Positions 42,965 to 54,900 of a DNA stretch of 64,000 nucleotides are shown piece after piece (position 1 is the first letter of the stretch; every line of letters begins with the position of its first letter). The stretch is from Imbricaverruca yamaguchii (lineage: Eukaryota > Arthropoda > Thecostraca > Neoverrucidae): contig JAOTOL010001642.1 of NCBI GenBank assembly GCA_034440575.1, forward strand, positions 3,336,501-3,400,500, in the 5' to 3' direction. A program made the position numbers and the translations under genes. The notes below the pieces were generated by a model. It worked only from the letters and a program-made list of their open reading frames with translations, ran no database searches and was not told the origin of the DNA.

Positions 42965-45900
42965 CTGGCGGCAGAGGCCGGCTGACAGTGCTCCAGCTGT
43001 GATGGGGCGTGTCGCGCTCTGTGCCGGCTGGCTAACTCGTCAGCGCACCGGCCGTCTGTGCCACAACGCGCTGGCTGAGTCGCGCAGCGGTTGCAGTGAT
43101 TCACAATGGTCAGAGGTGTTTGGAAGCGATGTGTTGTGTGCTGCAGCTACCCACCATTTTCTCCATTACCCCGAAATACATTTGTCCTATTATGGCGGAG
43201 ACCAGTGTGTTTCTGAATCATTAGTGCTATGTTTAGTTCTATTTTCAGCTTTCACACAATGGGCGCTAAATGACCAAGGCAATCGTTGCGCCCTAAAGCC
43301 CAAATAACTAACTCACTTCACACATACACTCGTATGTGTCAGAGCAGAGTCAATACTGTTCAATGCGTGAGAAGCCTGGTATTCATAAGTTAGTAGTTGT
43401 GTTGCTACCGGGCTCAAAGGTGTTATGGCTGGCACTGTTGGCTACTTTCAGCAATTATAGACTGAGTGAGGACTGTTACGGGTTCAGTCAGAATTTCAGG
43501 GACGTGCTAGGAAACGTCTATTTTGTTAGGACAAATAGCAGATCACAGAAACCAACCCCTTCATAAGCCTACGCCAGTCAGCTCGTAACGTAACGTAACG
43601 CTACCTAACCCTCAAAATCTATGTCATTCACAACGTGCGCACATCTAGTGACAGCAAAATGTTCCTAGAAAAAATACACTCCGTTAAATTAAAGCCCGAC
43701 TAGTGAGTCGAAGTGAAGGTGTTGGGCTATGCCATTGGATGCCGTACTTGCTGCAGCGACCGACCTGGCGTAATGTCGGTCACCCGGAGTCGCCGGTCGA
43801 CATTTATTATGCACTGATGGGTCCGTCGCTGGTACGGGGCAAAACGAGCCGCGCCGGCATATTGGCTTGTGTTGACGCTGTGGGATTTCTGCCTACTGCC
43901 TGTACTCGCATCGGTGCTGCAGCTGATTCATGTAGCCAGGTGTATCAGCTACCACAATACTCCAGGGGGACGTTCACCCATGTTGCAGACAAGGATGATT
44001 GTACTGCATAAATGATTGCATGTTGCAGAGACTGTTTACCTGTGTTGCAGAGGTTGGTGGTGCACGTCCAGTAGTAGGTTGTGAACTCGTCGGTGACCTC
44101 CTTTCCGTCTGCGTGTGGCAGCTTGACCTCACATCCTCTGGTGATCTGTGTAACTACCCCTGTCGCACGGGCGCGTGTTTAGCATGCATCGTAGTTTTTG
44201 TCGTATGGCATACATTACACAGCTAATGACAATACGCTAGGATTACGTCAGCGTACTCAAATTACACATTTGTAACTAACACATTGAAATGCATATTATT
44301 ATGGTAGCATAGAGTTGTTTGTGCATTTGGATCTCAAAAGTGGTGATGGTGAATGCGGGACACCACTGTAGGACGCAGTTTGAATACAAACATTGCACTG
44401 ACGTCAGGGTATTTGTGCAAAATCACCACTGGCCGAACTCATTGATCCAAGATTGCATCTGACCTTGTGTGTGTGGGAGGCGGTGTAAAACAAGCACTGA
44501 CCTGAGTCATTGATGCAGGATTATGTATGACCTTGCGTGTAGGGGAGGCAGTGTAAAATAACAATGACCTTGGTTATGAGTGTAAGGTCACCACTGACTG
44601 ACGGTATCGGTGTAAAATGAGCAATGGCCCGGGTCTGAGTAATGTAGACCATCACTGACCGGGTGTCGTGGCGAAGGACTGCCTCTGATGCTGTGCCTGT
44701 GTGCAGGACAAGCACTACCTCCGAGCGCTAGTGTTCGGTCACCACTGGAGGTGTACTCCTGCTCCTCCACGGGGGCGGAGGTGTACTCCTGCCGGATGGC
44801 GAGTGTTCGGTCACCACTGACCGGGGGTGGAGGTGTACTCCTGCCGGGTGGCGAGTGTTCGGTCACCACTGACCGGGGGTGGAGGTGTACTGCCGGGTGG
44901 CGAGTGTTCGGTCACCACTGACCGGGGGTGGAGGTGTACTCCTGCCGGGTGGTGAGTGTTGGTCACCACTGACCGGGGGTGGAGGTGTACTCCTGCCGGG
45001 TGGCGAGTGTTTGGTCACCACTGACCGGGGGTGGAGGTGTACTCCTGCCGGATGGCGAGTGTTCGGTCACCACTGACCGGGGGTGGAGGTGTACTTCTGC
45101 CGGGTGGTGAGTGTTCGGTCACCACTGACCGTGCAGGGCAGGTAGGCAGCTGCCGGGTGGTCCCTTTCTGGCGTGTTTGGTCACCACTGACCGGGGGTGG
45201 AGGTGTCTTCTGCCGGCGTGGAGTTTTGGTCACCACTGGGGGGGGTGTACTGCCGGGTGGCGAGTTGTTCGGTCACCACTGGCCGGGGGTGGTGGTGCAC
45301 TGCCGGATGGTGAGTGTTGGTCACCACTGGCCGGGGGTGGAGGTGTACTCCTGCCGGGTGGCGAGTGTGCGGTCACCACTGACCGGGGGTGGAGGTGTAC
45401 TCCTGCCGGATGATGGTGCAGTACTTCCTCGTGCAGGGCAGGTAGGCAGCTCCGGTGGTCACCTTCTCTGGCGCGTTCAGACAGGTCAGGTCCTCGGCGT
45501 TTCCCATGCACGTGTAGCAGTTCTTCACGGCCCCGGCACCTGGGGCAGGCGGACGGGAGCCTGGTGGTAATACGGGGGAACACTTCACGGCCCGGCGCCT
45601 GCGGCAGGCGGACATGGGTCTGGTGGGAACATGGTGGAACAGTTCACACGAAGACCGACCACGTGCTGCCACGCGAAAATCTGCCGCCGGGTGGCATATG
45701 AGATGAGCTATAGGTGAGTTGATCCTGTGCGTGAGCTATTGATGTCCTCTATGTGTGTCGCACCTTTGATTGCTTGTGAAATATCATGGGATTGCGGTCG
45801 ACAGCTGGCATGTGGTTATTTATGCAGCGAAGATGAAGGTGCATGTCGATCGTGAACTATTTTGTTCGTTGTTGTGCATACTTTATATGTAATTGTGTAT

Positions 45901-46077
45901 ATATATATATATGTATGCATATGCATATATGTTTGTGTATGTGAACATACATATATGCCATACCTGGCAGCTGTTTCGTACCTGATGTGCGGTTGACGTA
46001 CCTGCAGCGGTGTGCGTGGCCATGGCCAGCAGCGCCACTAGCGACAGCCGCTGCAACATGATGTCCAGGAACGGCAT
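42813..46077 (-). CDS. Ly6/uPAR-domain GPI-anchored protein, four exons
   Basis: CDS on the minus strand: 46077-46002, 45539-45384, 44159-44040, 42964-42813 (504 nt, 167 aa). All three introns are GT-AG and phase 1. The product has a signal peptide, one three-finger Ly6 domain (CYTC ... LTC ... LPC ... KYC ... RGC ... WTC ... LCN, eight cysteines), a glycine-rich linker and a C-terminal hydrophobic tail typical of GPI attachment. Members in insects (quiver/sleepless, boudin, crooked types) act at the cell surface on ion channels or in septate junctions. Which type this is cannot be said. Eight rather than ten cysteines are visible. Introns carry donor-anchored arrays like those of EHMT. Confidence 0.88.
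42970..43960. other. Ly6 intron 3: SINE-like tail, otherwise nothing
   Basis: A copy of the shared tail motif (GGGCGCTAAATGACC ... TTGCGCCCTAAAGCCC) lies at 43260-43312. The remaining open frames (43336, 43703) lack motifs. Confidence 0.5.
43975..44056 (-). repeat. Donor-end duplications after Ly6 exon 3
   Basis: On the minus strand the exon end CCTCTGCAACACAG|GTAAAC is echoed by GTCTCTGCAACATG and TTGTCTGCAACATGGGTGAA within 70 bases: three spaced copies of the exon edge. Confidence 0.7.
44040..44159 (-). CDS. Ly6 gene exon 3: C-terminal half of Ly6 domain
   Basis: Encodes VVTQITRGCEVKLPHADGKE and VTDEFTTYYWTCTTNLCNT. The TRGCE start and the CxxxLCN end are the hallmark of Ly6 C-termini. 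The acceptor is GTGCGACAG|GG, phase 1; another AG five bases further in does not change the residue count badly but is weaker. The donor is AACACAG|GTAAAC. Confidence 0.9.
44220..44700 (-). repeat. Decayed tandem units in Ly6 intron 2 (about 85-90 bp)
   Basis: Repeated phrases on the plus strand: GACCTTGYGTGTRKGGGAGG and CGGTGTAAAAYRAGCAMTGACC, at about 44400, 44462, 44533 and 44610. Traces of CACCACTGAC link them to the fresher array at 44.7-45.4 kb. They look like the older, distal part of the same expansion. Confidence 0.6.
44715..45400 (-). repeat. Donor-spanning array after Ly6 exon 2 (52 bp, about 13 units)
   Basis: On the minus strand the exon end CGGCAGGAGTACACCTCC, ACCCCCG and donor GTCAGTGGTGACC is the first unit. 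It is repeated about thirteen times down to 44740, mostly at 51-52 bp, and nearly every unit keeps CCCCCGGTCAGTGGTGACC, so the donor is present about a dozen times. Confidence 0.93.
45384..45539 (-). CDS. Ly6 gene exon 2: N-terminal half of Ly6 domain
   Basis: Encodes AGAVKNCYTCMGNAEDLTCL, then NAPEKVTTGAAYLPCTRKYC and TIIRQEYTSTPG. CYxC near the mature N-terminus and the following LTC/LPC/KYC cysteines match the first two fingers of a Ly6 fold. The acceptor is TGCCCCAG|GT and the donor CCCCCG|GTCAGT. Phase 1 in and out. Confidence 0.92.
45530..45620 (-). repeat. Duplicated acceptor of Ly6 exon 2
   Basis: On the minus strand, CCGCCTGCCCCAGGTGCCGG followed by GGCCGTGAAGAACTGC (used) is preceded 60-65 bases upstream by CCGCCTGCCGCAGGCGCCGG followed by GCCGTGAAGTGTTC. 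A second acceptor with ~17 bases of exon-like sequence therefore sits just upstream. Confidence 0.85.
46002..46077 (-). CDS. Ly6 gene exon 1: signal peptide
   Basis: Encodes MPFLDIMLQRLSLVALLAMA followed by THTAA, a signal peptide with a clear hydrophobic core. The donor is GCTGCAG|GTACGT, phase 1, joining in frame to exon 2. An in-frame ATG further upstream (46164) would add a basic 29-residue leader (GRTDRPPRESARRARS...), which is unlike a secretory start. The bases before the chosen ATG, CCCGACAG, could also be an acceptor, so a 5' UTR intron is possible. Confidence 0.75.
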
Positions 46078-46079
46078 CT

Positions 46080-47833
46080 GTCGGGCAGCAGCTGCCTCAC
46101 TGCACCTCGCTGACCTGGCTCGCCTCGCCGACTCACGTGGCGGTCTGTCTGTCCGGCCTGCCACCTACTTGGCCGGACGCACGGCGTCACCCGTCCTGAT
46201 CGGAACCGTCCCGCAGATCCCGGATCGTCCGGCGCTATCGGCACGATAGTCTAGCGCCGCTGTCGGCACGATAGTGCCGAGATATCGCTCCCACTGCGTC
46301 ACGATTGTCACGTGCGAGTCATTGCAGGCTGGTTTCACTGGGCGGCTATCTGTTCAGCTGATGGCTTGTGTGTGTGTGTGTGTGGTTAGCTTCTGATCTT
46401 TGTCGGACAATCGCTCGTTGATGTCAAACACTACTGGGCCGTCGCTAGTCGGTCGTCGAGGCGGAGCCAAACTGCCATGTCGAGGCGACCAGACAACTAT
46501 GCCATGAACTTAATGGTGATCAAAATCTCCGCTTCTCAAATACAAAAAAAAAGATACTGCGCATTTGCGACGGTCTCGACTCCAGTTAGTTTCAGCCGCT
46601 CCGTTTTCGTCGATGTACGGCTGAAAGACCGTCTCTGGCGGAAGGAGGAGACTGGAGATGGGCGTCACAGGCTGAGGTGTGGTTGATGGGGTGAAGGCGG
46701 GCTACACTATCGACCCCGCTCTTCCGTTGTTCTGGCCGGAAGGTTCTCGGCTGCAGCGGGAAGAGGGACGTTGCCAGATATCGCAACACATTTCAGCTGT
46801 GAATTAATTTCTGCGCGGAACTTGGTAATACTGCTTGTTCCCATCTGGCTATTTATTATATTTGAGAGTTACGAATGTGCACTGGCCCATTAATCACGCA
46901 AATTTGTTTTCCTTGTTTAGTTCCGTAACCGGAAATTCCGCGAGTGGTCCGCCGGACGCGACATCTACCGGCAGTAAGTATAGATCGTGTAGTAGTTCGA
47001 CGCCGCTAGAAGGGCGGGAACAGCCCGCTGAGTTGCGCGCCATGCCCCAAGACGCGGGCTGAGCGGTCACCACCTAGCGTCTCGGAACAATGCTAATAAC
47101 CATTGCCCTCACAGGAATATACTATTATAAGCACAGACATTAAGGATGTCACGACATCATTTGCGAGGCCATTCACATGCTACTACATCTGTTACTGTCT
47201 TCTGGGCCTAAACCGTGCTTGCTGTCGGCATCAGATCGCGCTTCGATTCGACCTCGCCGTGCTGAGACAACGGAAGAGAGGTCGTCGAAGGAGCTAGCGA
47301 ACGTTAAATCACCCACCTGTGTTGGCCTTCTCAATCAAGTACAGTCTTCTACAAACGAGTGTAATGCATGCAACAAATACGACAATGAGTAGCAACGCCT
47401 CCTGCGTTCGAGTCCAGAGGAATAATGGCTACTGCATGCTGATTACCATTTTGCTGCGGTTGCATTTGGTCGGCGACCACAGGAAGGCTTGTGATACCTC
47501 TGACCGCCTGGATACCAGCATTGGGGATTATCCCTTGCCGTCGTGGACAGCGTTGCTCATACTGATGCCATGACTCCCGTCAGTCCAATGCTATCTCCTG
47601 TGAACGAGCCCAAGGAGAGGAAAGCCATTTCCCGTTTCGTTTCATTCTACAAGGTTGCCTAAGATTTATATTTTCACTGTCAGTTTCCAGATGAGTTCTT
47701 TCCACCCAGCCAGCAAGAGCAAGGTGACCATTTCAATCCCCAAAACACTTCAAGCCCGCAGTCCCCAAATTGTATGTTTTACCAACGAATGCACAATTGG
47801 TTAACTTCTCCGCTCCATCATTAATACATACAC
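46080..47833. other. Ly6 upstream region, no gene supported
   Basis: GC-rich, CpG-containing sequence at about 46080-46270 is the probable promoter/5' UTR of the Ly6 gene. The rest has only short open frames and a small (TG)n run at 46370-46383. Confidence 0.45.
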
Positions 47834-48240
<407 letters not shown>

Positions 48241-48244
48241 AGCC

Positions 48245-50030
48245 ATCGTGGTCACTTGATAAGTACGCTCTCTTCACCTCTTAGAACCTATATACTTCTC
48301 CGTACACTCAAGGCCCCGGATGTGTTAAGTTGTACGTTCTCCGTAAGCTTTCATGAAAACAAACGTTTGAACATGAAGGATTTATGCGACTGCCTAATGT
48401 GCAGCTGTAGCAGTCAAGGAAGACCAGATAGTTCTACGACAGTATGTCTATAATTTAGGCCATCGAACAAGATGTTGGTAAGTCGTAATTGTGGACATGA
48501 AAATAACTTGCTCGGCATTGAAGATGAAGATACTCGCTTCTTTACTGGATCGACAATGCCTGCGCATGAAATCTGCACATGAAATCATGAAATTTCGTGC
48601 TCAAATACCAGGAAGATACATCGTGTCTGTGTGAAACACGTTGAAAGGAAACATTTCAGATATTCAGTTAATTATTTATGTTGAATGCTATTTGTGCCCC
48701 ATTTTCTATACTCTACCTTTTAATTTCAAACAATCCTGAGAGGGTGATGCAATTTTCAGAGTTCGATGCTAAGATAATTTATTTTCCATTGTGTTGTGTT
48801 TACGGCCCAGCGAACGCTTTTATGTCATAAGGAGAAACTGTTGAAAAAGTTTGTTTCTGAATCGTTTTGGTAATGGCTGTGGCATGGCATGATATCCACC
48901 ATATCGTAAAGATGTCACAAGCGGTAGTAGCAATAGCAACATATGTGTTTGTTGGTACTTTTGCGCGCGTTAACTGCATTGGCTTTGCAGTAATTACTGA
49001 TATGTTAGAAATGGTTCAGGAGATAACACGAAATGTGTACACAAGTTATGCCAGAGAATTCGGGTTGTGTACAGAACTAATCATGACAATCAAAAGCAAT
49101 GGAGGTGGTGCGTGACAGATGAGACATGTACTTACACACATACAGTTACATACACCATGGGTACTTTAATGGTGTTGATGAATCTTAAAACATCTGAGAT
49201 ATCCAAAGTCGGGTGTTCGCCTAATGTATCTTCAATACAAGACATGCTAAAGTATTTATGTTGGATGAAATTCCAAAATGGGAATGAAATAAGCGTACGT
49301 TCGTCTGTTAGCACAACCCCACCAGCTGTATATCGGCCTCTGTCTTTCCCTGTAAAAATGGCTTAGTTTGGAATATATGGCCGACATGCAGTCTATACAC
49401 AGTGCCACCTTCGATTTTTTTCCGAGCCGCACACTACCAGCATCCTTCAGGTTTGATTTTTTAAATGCATGGTTTCCCTGAGGATCACCGATCTTGCTAT
49501 TTCCCTAGGATTTATGAGTTCACCATGTCTCGCAAACATGATCCAGGTATTTTTATATTAGGTAGGGATATTAGATCCGAAGAGGCCTTGGCAGCCTCAT
49601 ATGCTTTTCCGTCTCCATGCACTCCATCAGTACTTGGAATCCACATAGCACTGGTACTGCATTGCACTTGTATGGGAGCCGTCAGTGTATTTATTATGCG
49701 AGATACTAAATTAGAAGGATGCGATGGTCTGGTGAAAACATGGAACGAACTCTCTGAATCTGAGATGATGGGTAAAGGCACTGAGGCAAAGTGATGTAAA
49801 GGAACAACACAGAGCGTCTTCCATATTGCGAATAGTTCTGCGGCAAAACAGAAAATTCATGGGGTAAAACATACCGTTTCTTAACCTCATCACCCACAAA
49901 AGCGCAGCTTCACCAGAATGAGTCTTTGGCCCGTCGGTGTAGAAGACAGAACAATAGCAGCAACTGTAAATATTACACATAGCAAGACCACTAAATTCAG
50001 CAGTAGTGGTTCTGTATTTCCTATATGTCA
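48245..50030. other. AT-rich DNA with short unassigned open frames
   Basis: Open frames at 48867-49115 (+, 82 codons) and 49465-49794 (+, 109 codons) have ordinary compositions but no motif I recognise and no splice context. They are noted, not called. Confidence 0.4.
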
Positions 50031-50031
50031 T

Positions 50032-50192
50032 GAGGGGAACGAGTAGCCTATGGGTAAGTTGCTCATCTCACATTCGAAAGGTTGTGGGTTCGAATCTCAC
50101 ATGTCGCTACTCTTCGCCAGCGATTAATCGGCGTGAAAGGTTGGCGACTGTACACGACTCAATGGTCGATGTGTCGTAAAACCAATAACCAA
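50032..50192 (+). mobile_element. tRNA-derived SINE
   Basis: The head has box A (TAGCCTATGGGTAAGTTGCTC) and a canonical box B (GTGGGTTCGAATCTC). The body contains GGCGTGAAAGGTTGGCGACTG and ends with GTCGTAAAACCAATAACCAA. It is a close relative of the copy at 29.3 kb and the best-preserved member in the window. Confidence 0.88.
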
Positions 50193-50194
50193 CC

Positions 50195-51420
50195 TGTGTC
50201 ATGAGTGCAAGGTAGATATCGACAGATGGCATCTGCCAAGGCTTGACTGTGGACGCTTCAACATATGCAACTTGATGAAGTGGTAGCCGCATATCCCTCA
50301 CCCACTGAAGTACACGCACACACACACACCGGTCTTTGTAGATCGGCGGCCAAACAGGAAATGCTCCGCCAGGTGTGTGTCGAATATGGTGCTATGTGAT
50401 GGATGGTGGATGAATTGCGAGGTGTAAGATGCTTGTTTTCGAGTCAAACACTTCCGACGAATATCTAGTGGAGGTTCATTCGATTCGACTAAGAGGAAGA
50501 GGCAGCAAAGTAAACAGGTAAACTGTGGACAGGTACAGCAGGCAAATAGATGGTAAACTACTGCATGGCTAGCGAAGAGTGTTCATATTTGAGCATACAT
50601 CATATCATATATCGTGTCCCTTCCCGTCTTGCTTCTTTTCTGAAGTCATTTTATATTTAACAAATAAGCCGGTTAAGTTATCAAATTGCATGAGAACAAA
50701 ACCGTGTCAAAATCAAAATCAAATCACACACTGGAGCGCTAAATAACAACAAACACATTGCCGAAGTGCAATATATTTCATTGAAGCGACCTAAGCAAAC
50801 AAATTTATTGAATGCTGCAAACTGACATATATACAGTTAAGCTGTATATCATTGCTTCTTTTCTATTAAACATATTACGCGCTATCAATTCGAAACTATT
50901 GGCATCCACATTATGCTAATAAGACCACTAAGTAAGAAAATCTTGCTACAGCGGAAGTACGTCATTCTTGTCCTCTTCGGCGTGCTGCCCCATAGTCTAA
51001 CGCTTTTCCTCCCCGGAACCATCCATTTAGATTATCAATTCAGTTCGTTCATACTTCCAGTGCTTGCAAGCGATGACTCTGGAGATCTGGATATCACGGC
51101 GCGGAAGGTTTGCATGCAATTGTCTGGTCAGCGGTTAATGCCGGCGTCTATTGTGGTTTCAATGAACTGCGGCGTACTCGTTAACAATGACCCATGTATC
51201 GGTGCGTCATCAACACCCTCAGTCGTGTACCATACTGAATAGGTGTATAGGCATAGTATGTATGAGGTATGCATTGGCCTGACAATAATTCAGGTCGGCA
51301 GTTCCTACCATCAGCATTCTTGTCTTGTAGCTTCCCAATCTTGACGATGCGACAATGCAGGAGGCGAAGAGGCGACTTGGTGCTCCAAATTCTGACTGCG
51401 AGTCCTGCTCCGTTGGTCAA
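50195..51420. other. AT-rich DNA, no gene supported
   Basis: A (CA)n run lies at about 50316-50330. A 109-codon frame at 50913-51242 (+) begins with a hydrophobic stretch (YVILVLFGVLPHSLTLFLPG), but I recognise nothing else. Confidence 0.4.
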
Positions 51421-51424
51421 ATTC

Positions 51425-52135
51425 TCACACGGTTGGTCCATGTGTGGGCGGCACAGGGCAGACTGGGACACGACCTAGACTAGAATATACACAGGCGGCA
51501 CCGCAGGGTGTCGGTGAGTACATAGCGGCTGCTTGTCGGCAACCATTCGACTGCATGTCCGGGTAAGGACAGGCGTGGGCAGGGCACCAGGGGGCAACAG
51601 GATGTCTGTAGCTGTATGGCAGATAGTGCGCCTGGCTGTCGCACCGCGACGAGCTTGACGGGCTATTCGTGAACATCACATCCTGTACAGGACGATTTAC
51701 ATCGGAAGGAGGGTCGCGACTAAGAATCCCCAAAAGAGACGATATGTCTTTATCACTAATCTCTGGAATGGGACTAGAGTTTAGTACTTCAGACGTATTA
51801 GCTGTGTTCATGTTAATCTGACGAACGCTCATATTTGGAAACAGCTCCTCATACTCCGATGTCTGAATCATCTTGTCTTCCGTTGCGTGCTTTTTTGTTT
51901 TGCAATGACGTTTGACGCGACACTTTCGGCCATCGATCATGTTGATCGCAGCGTATGGCTTTCGCTTCGAATCCTTGAGTTGACCATTTTTCCCGTGTAT
52001 CAAGGGTCTCAGGTTGTAAACCCGCTTTTGTATGTGTGCTGCTTTGGAAGCAGGCATTGTTTTTACAGGGCGATAAGTAGCACTACTGAAGTAAGCACGT
52101 CTGAAAGGAATATAAATTATTTCCTTTAAGGACAA
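51425..52135 (-). CDS. Unassigned 236-codon open frame
   Basis: The longest open frame in the 48-58 kb region apart from repeats. Its first 100 residues are Lys/Arg-rich (RVYNLRPLIHGKNGQ, KCRVKRHCKTKKHATEDK). The middle is Ser/Asn-rich and acidic (ISDKDISSLLGILSRDPP). The last 60 are Cys/Pro/Tyr-rich (HPVAPWCPAHACPYPD, PTPCGAACVYSS). No family is recognised. It could be a single exon of a larger gene, a retrocopy or chance. A start at 52135 is the first ATG. Confidence 0.35.
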   Translation of the reverse strand: MSLKEIIYIPFRRAYFSSATYRPVKTMPASKAAHIQKRVYNLRPLIHGKNGQLKDSKRKPYAAINMIDGRKCRVKRHCKTKKHATEDKMIQTSEYEELFPNMSVRQINMNTANTSEVLNSSPIPEISDKDISSLLGILSRDPPSDVNRPVQDVMFTNSPSSSSRCDSQAHYLPYSYRHPVAPWCPAHACPYPDMQSNGCRQAAAMYSPTPCGAACVYSSLGRVPVCPVPPTHGPTV

Positions 52136-52139
52136 CCTT

Positions 52140-54900
52140 CAAAGTATTCGCATTATGCGAGGAGCTGTATTCTTGATGGGGCAGATGATTCACTGAATGT
52201 TTTTCAGATTGTTCTACTAAATATGGATACCATTAGATGTCTAACTTTTTAGCATACTGTTATTTTTTCGAAGTAGACTTTGATTCCTTTCTGCGATAAC
52301 CAGTTCACGTGGCATTAAAACCGTGAATGTCGTTCTTAGGATCCTCTCCAATTATTAACAAATCTGGAAATTCGCATAAAACTGTCCTAGCAATAAATCC
52401 AAGAACAACAATAAAATATGTTTGTTTTACAAATGCTAACGGCCTGTGAATACCTGTTCCACTAAACATGAAATACGTTGCAACATATCTATCACCTCTA
52501 TTGACGCATTGAGCAAAAAGCAACAAACAAGCAAAAAAGCAACAATGAAAACGCACTGAGAACCATACAGAGAACCAACAATTGTATCAGGATGAATGTC
52601 TGTGATACGCATATGAATAGGAGAGATGTCTGAGTGGAGTATCCATATTTCACTGAGAAACAAACAGTTCCTATGAAATTTAGCTTCTCCCATTAGGAGA
52701 AATTGTTGGCCTATCAATCCAGGTTTCGCTACTTCGCCGTGCATACATCATGAGGGACGGAGATTTAAAAAAAAAACATTTTATGAGCTGATACCTTGAC
52801 TTCTTTTGTACAGCTAATGTGCATCCGTGCAGGACACGGATTGCTGGGATTGGAGCTGAGGGAGAGCTGGACGATTGAGAGCAAGTGTTGAAACGCAGGT
52901 GGCTCCATGCTGTTTTGTCGTGTACCTTGTATGTTTGCATACAATGCATCGTCGTGCATCTTCAAAAATATGTGAATGGTTGAGGTAACCCCAGATGGAA
53001 TCATATATTCCGCAAGGTCATAGATGAAGCACGTCTGTCCTCCTTGGGTTCGAAACCGCGGTCTCCTGGGAACCGACATCACTCCCTGCCTACTGTGTCA
53101 CTATGGCCGACCGGTGGTCAACCACGGTGCGAAAGCCACACCAAGCTGTACAGGCGCGGGGTTCGCCATCATGAACCAGCTTTCTAAAACAAGGATGGAG
53201 AGGACTTCAGACAAAGCACGGTGATAAACACTAGCAAAAATCGAGATGCAGGAAATATGTTTAGTTTTAAGTGGAAAAGCAGAACTTGAAAAGGTGTTAA
53301 AAACTGTTACGGTTGGAAACGCGTGCTGGTCGAGTGGAGCCAGTGGCTTTTGTCAGCTTCTTTCGTACATGTACATAAATATACTTGCCAGAGCTGCACT
53401 GTCAATCCCGATATATCAGACTTTGGCAACAAACGGACACCTTTCTCACAACCACGAAAAGGCATCCCATATTGATGTAAGCGAATAACCATTACCTGAT
53501 GTACGCAACGAACGCAAGAGCCGCTAAAGTAACTACTATACTGGAATTGGCGCGGGAGGGTATCGATTGGAAAGAGGAGTCTCATAACCTATGCGTTCGC
53601 AGCTCAAATACTGAGTTCGGCATCAGAATGCCCTTCCATATTCGATAGCACCAGCACCATTGGCGTACCACGACTTTGATAAGACGAAAAGTGGACAGCA
53701 GTAAGGAGCTAAAAAAGAGATTATGCACGACGCAATATAACATCCGGTAGCCAGTTAACAAAACGCCACAGCTGCAGCAAGGTGCTAAATGGGCAGTGAG
53801 GCAAACCATTTGACGTCTCCTGTGTACGTAATTACCACCAGCTGTCGTAAATATCGTGCACGGTGGTCTGTTGTGAACTCGTCGTTAGGAAATATGCCAC
53901 GCTAATGTGGCAATCCCAGAGAACACCTGGGCCCGATTGCATGTTGTGATGTAGTTAAACTGTGGAATGACGTCAGGTCACATGACTGTCGACACTACAG
54001 ATGGACATCACAAATAGATCCACGCATTCCGTTGCATGAGGCGACCGCCAGCTGGCATCACATGGCTTCAATGGAGGTATATTACTGAGGTATGCATGCT
54101 AGGAATTCGTCGACCATGAGAAACAACGTCCGAGGATTATTTGCGCTTAGCTGGTTAGTGTACCATTGTTTCGAGTGTTCAACGATATCGGTTCACGAAT
54201 ATCTTCAGGGAAGGACTGTGGTTGTGACATAATCTCAAATATTGCTCGCGTAGCGAACCAACTAATTTAAATAACTGTAAATTAAATTAATGACTGCTTT
54301 ATTTTAAAGGTTGTGTGCTGTTGGCGATCACAGTTGAATAGTTGAACTTGAGCTGAATACGTGACACTGTAGAGGAAGTTGTAGTCTTTCCAACGGCATG
54401 CTTACTTTTTCCAACTCCATGTCGTTACCTCAAAATTTGCTTACCCCAGTTGCTCCGAGTGCCAACAAGATTTTTGCCCGCTTACCACAGTCCACTTTTT
54501 CATAACTACTATCGCTCGCTAGTATCGCCAGCGTCAGCTAATCGGCTTGCAAATCATTCCCACTGCGATAATAACAACAGCAGTTCGTGACCAACTTGGC
54601 GTCCAGCAGCGTCGGCCATATTGATTATGCATATCGAATATCATTCGACGCTCTGTATGTTCTGGAACAAGGTGAAATTTTCGGTTGGCCTGCGATATAT
54701 TCATCGACATTGGAATCTGTTTGAGGCATTAATATATTTAAAATACTTATGAACTACTCAGCAACTACAGCCTTTTTTGCTATTTGTTACTGCTGTGTTG
54801 TTATCGTATGACCTTCCGTCGGCAGATAACTCTACTGTCGAATCCCTTTTTCGTTCAACTGCTGACTTATCGTGTTTTCAGTATCAATGCCAGTTTCACT
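52140..54900. other. AT-rich DNA with possible SINE fragment
   Basis: Around 53035-53145 the minus strand has a box-B-like CGGTTTCGAACCC with a box-A-like stretch upstream, perhaps a diverged SINE. At 53578-53618 the shared tail motif recurs (TATGCGTTCGCAGCTCAAAT). Open frames at 52436-52744 and 52765-53082 (both -) have no recognised motif. Confidence 0.4.
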
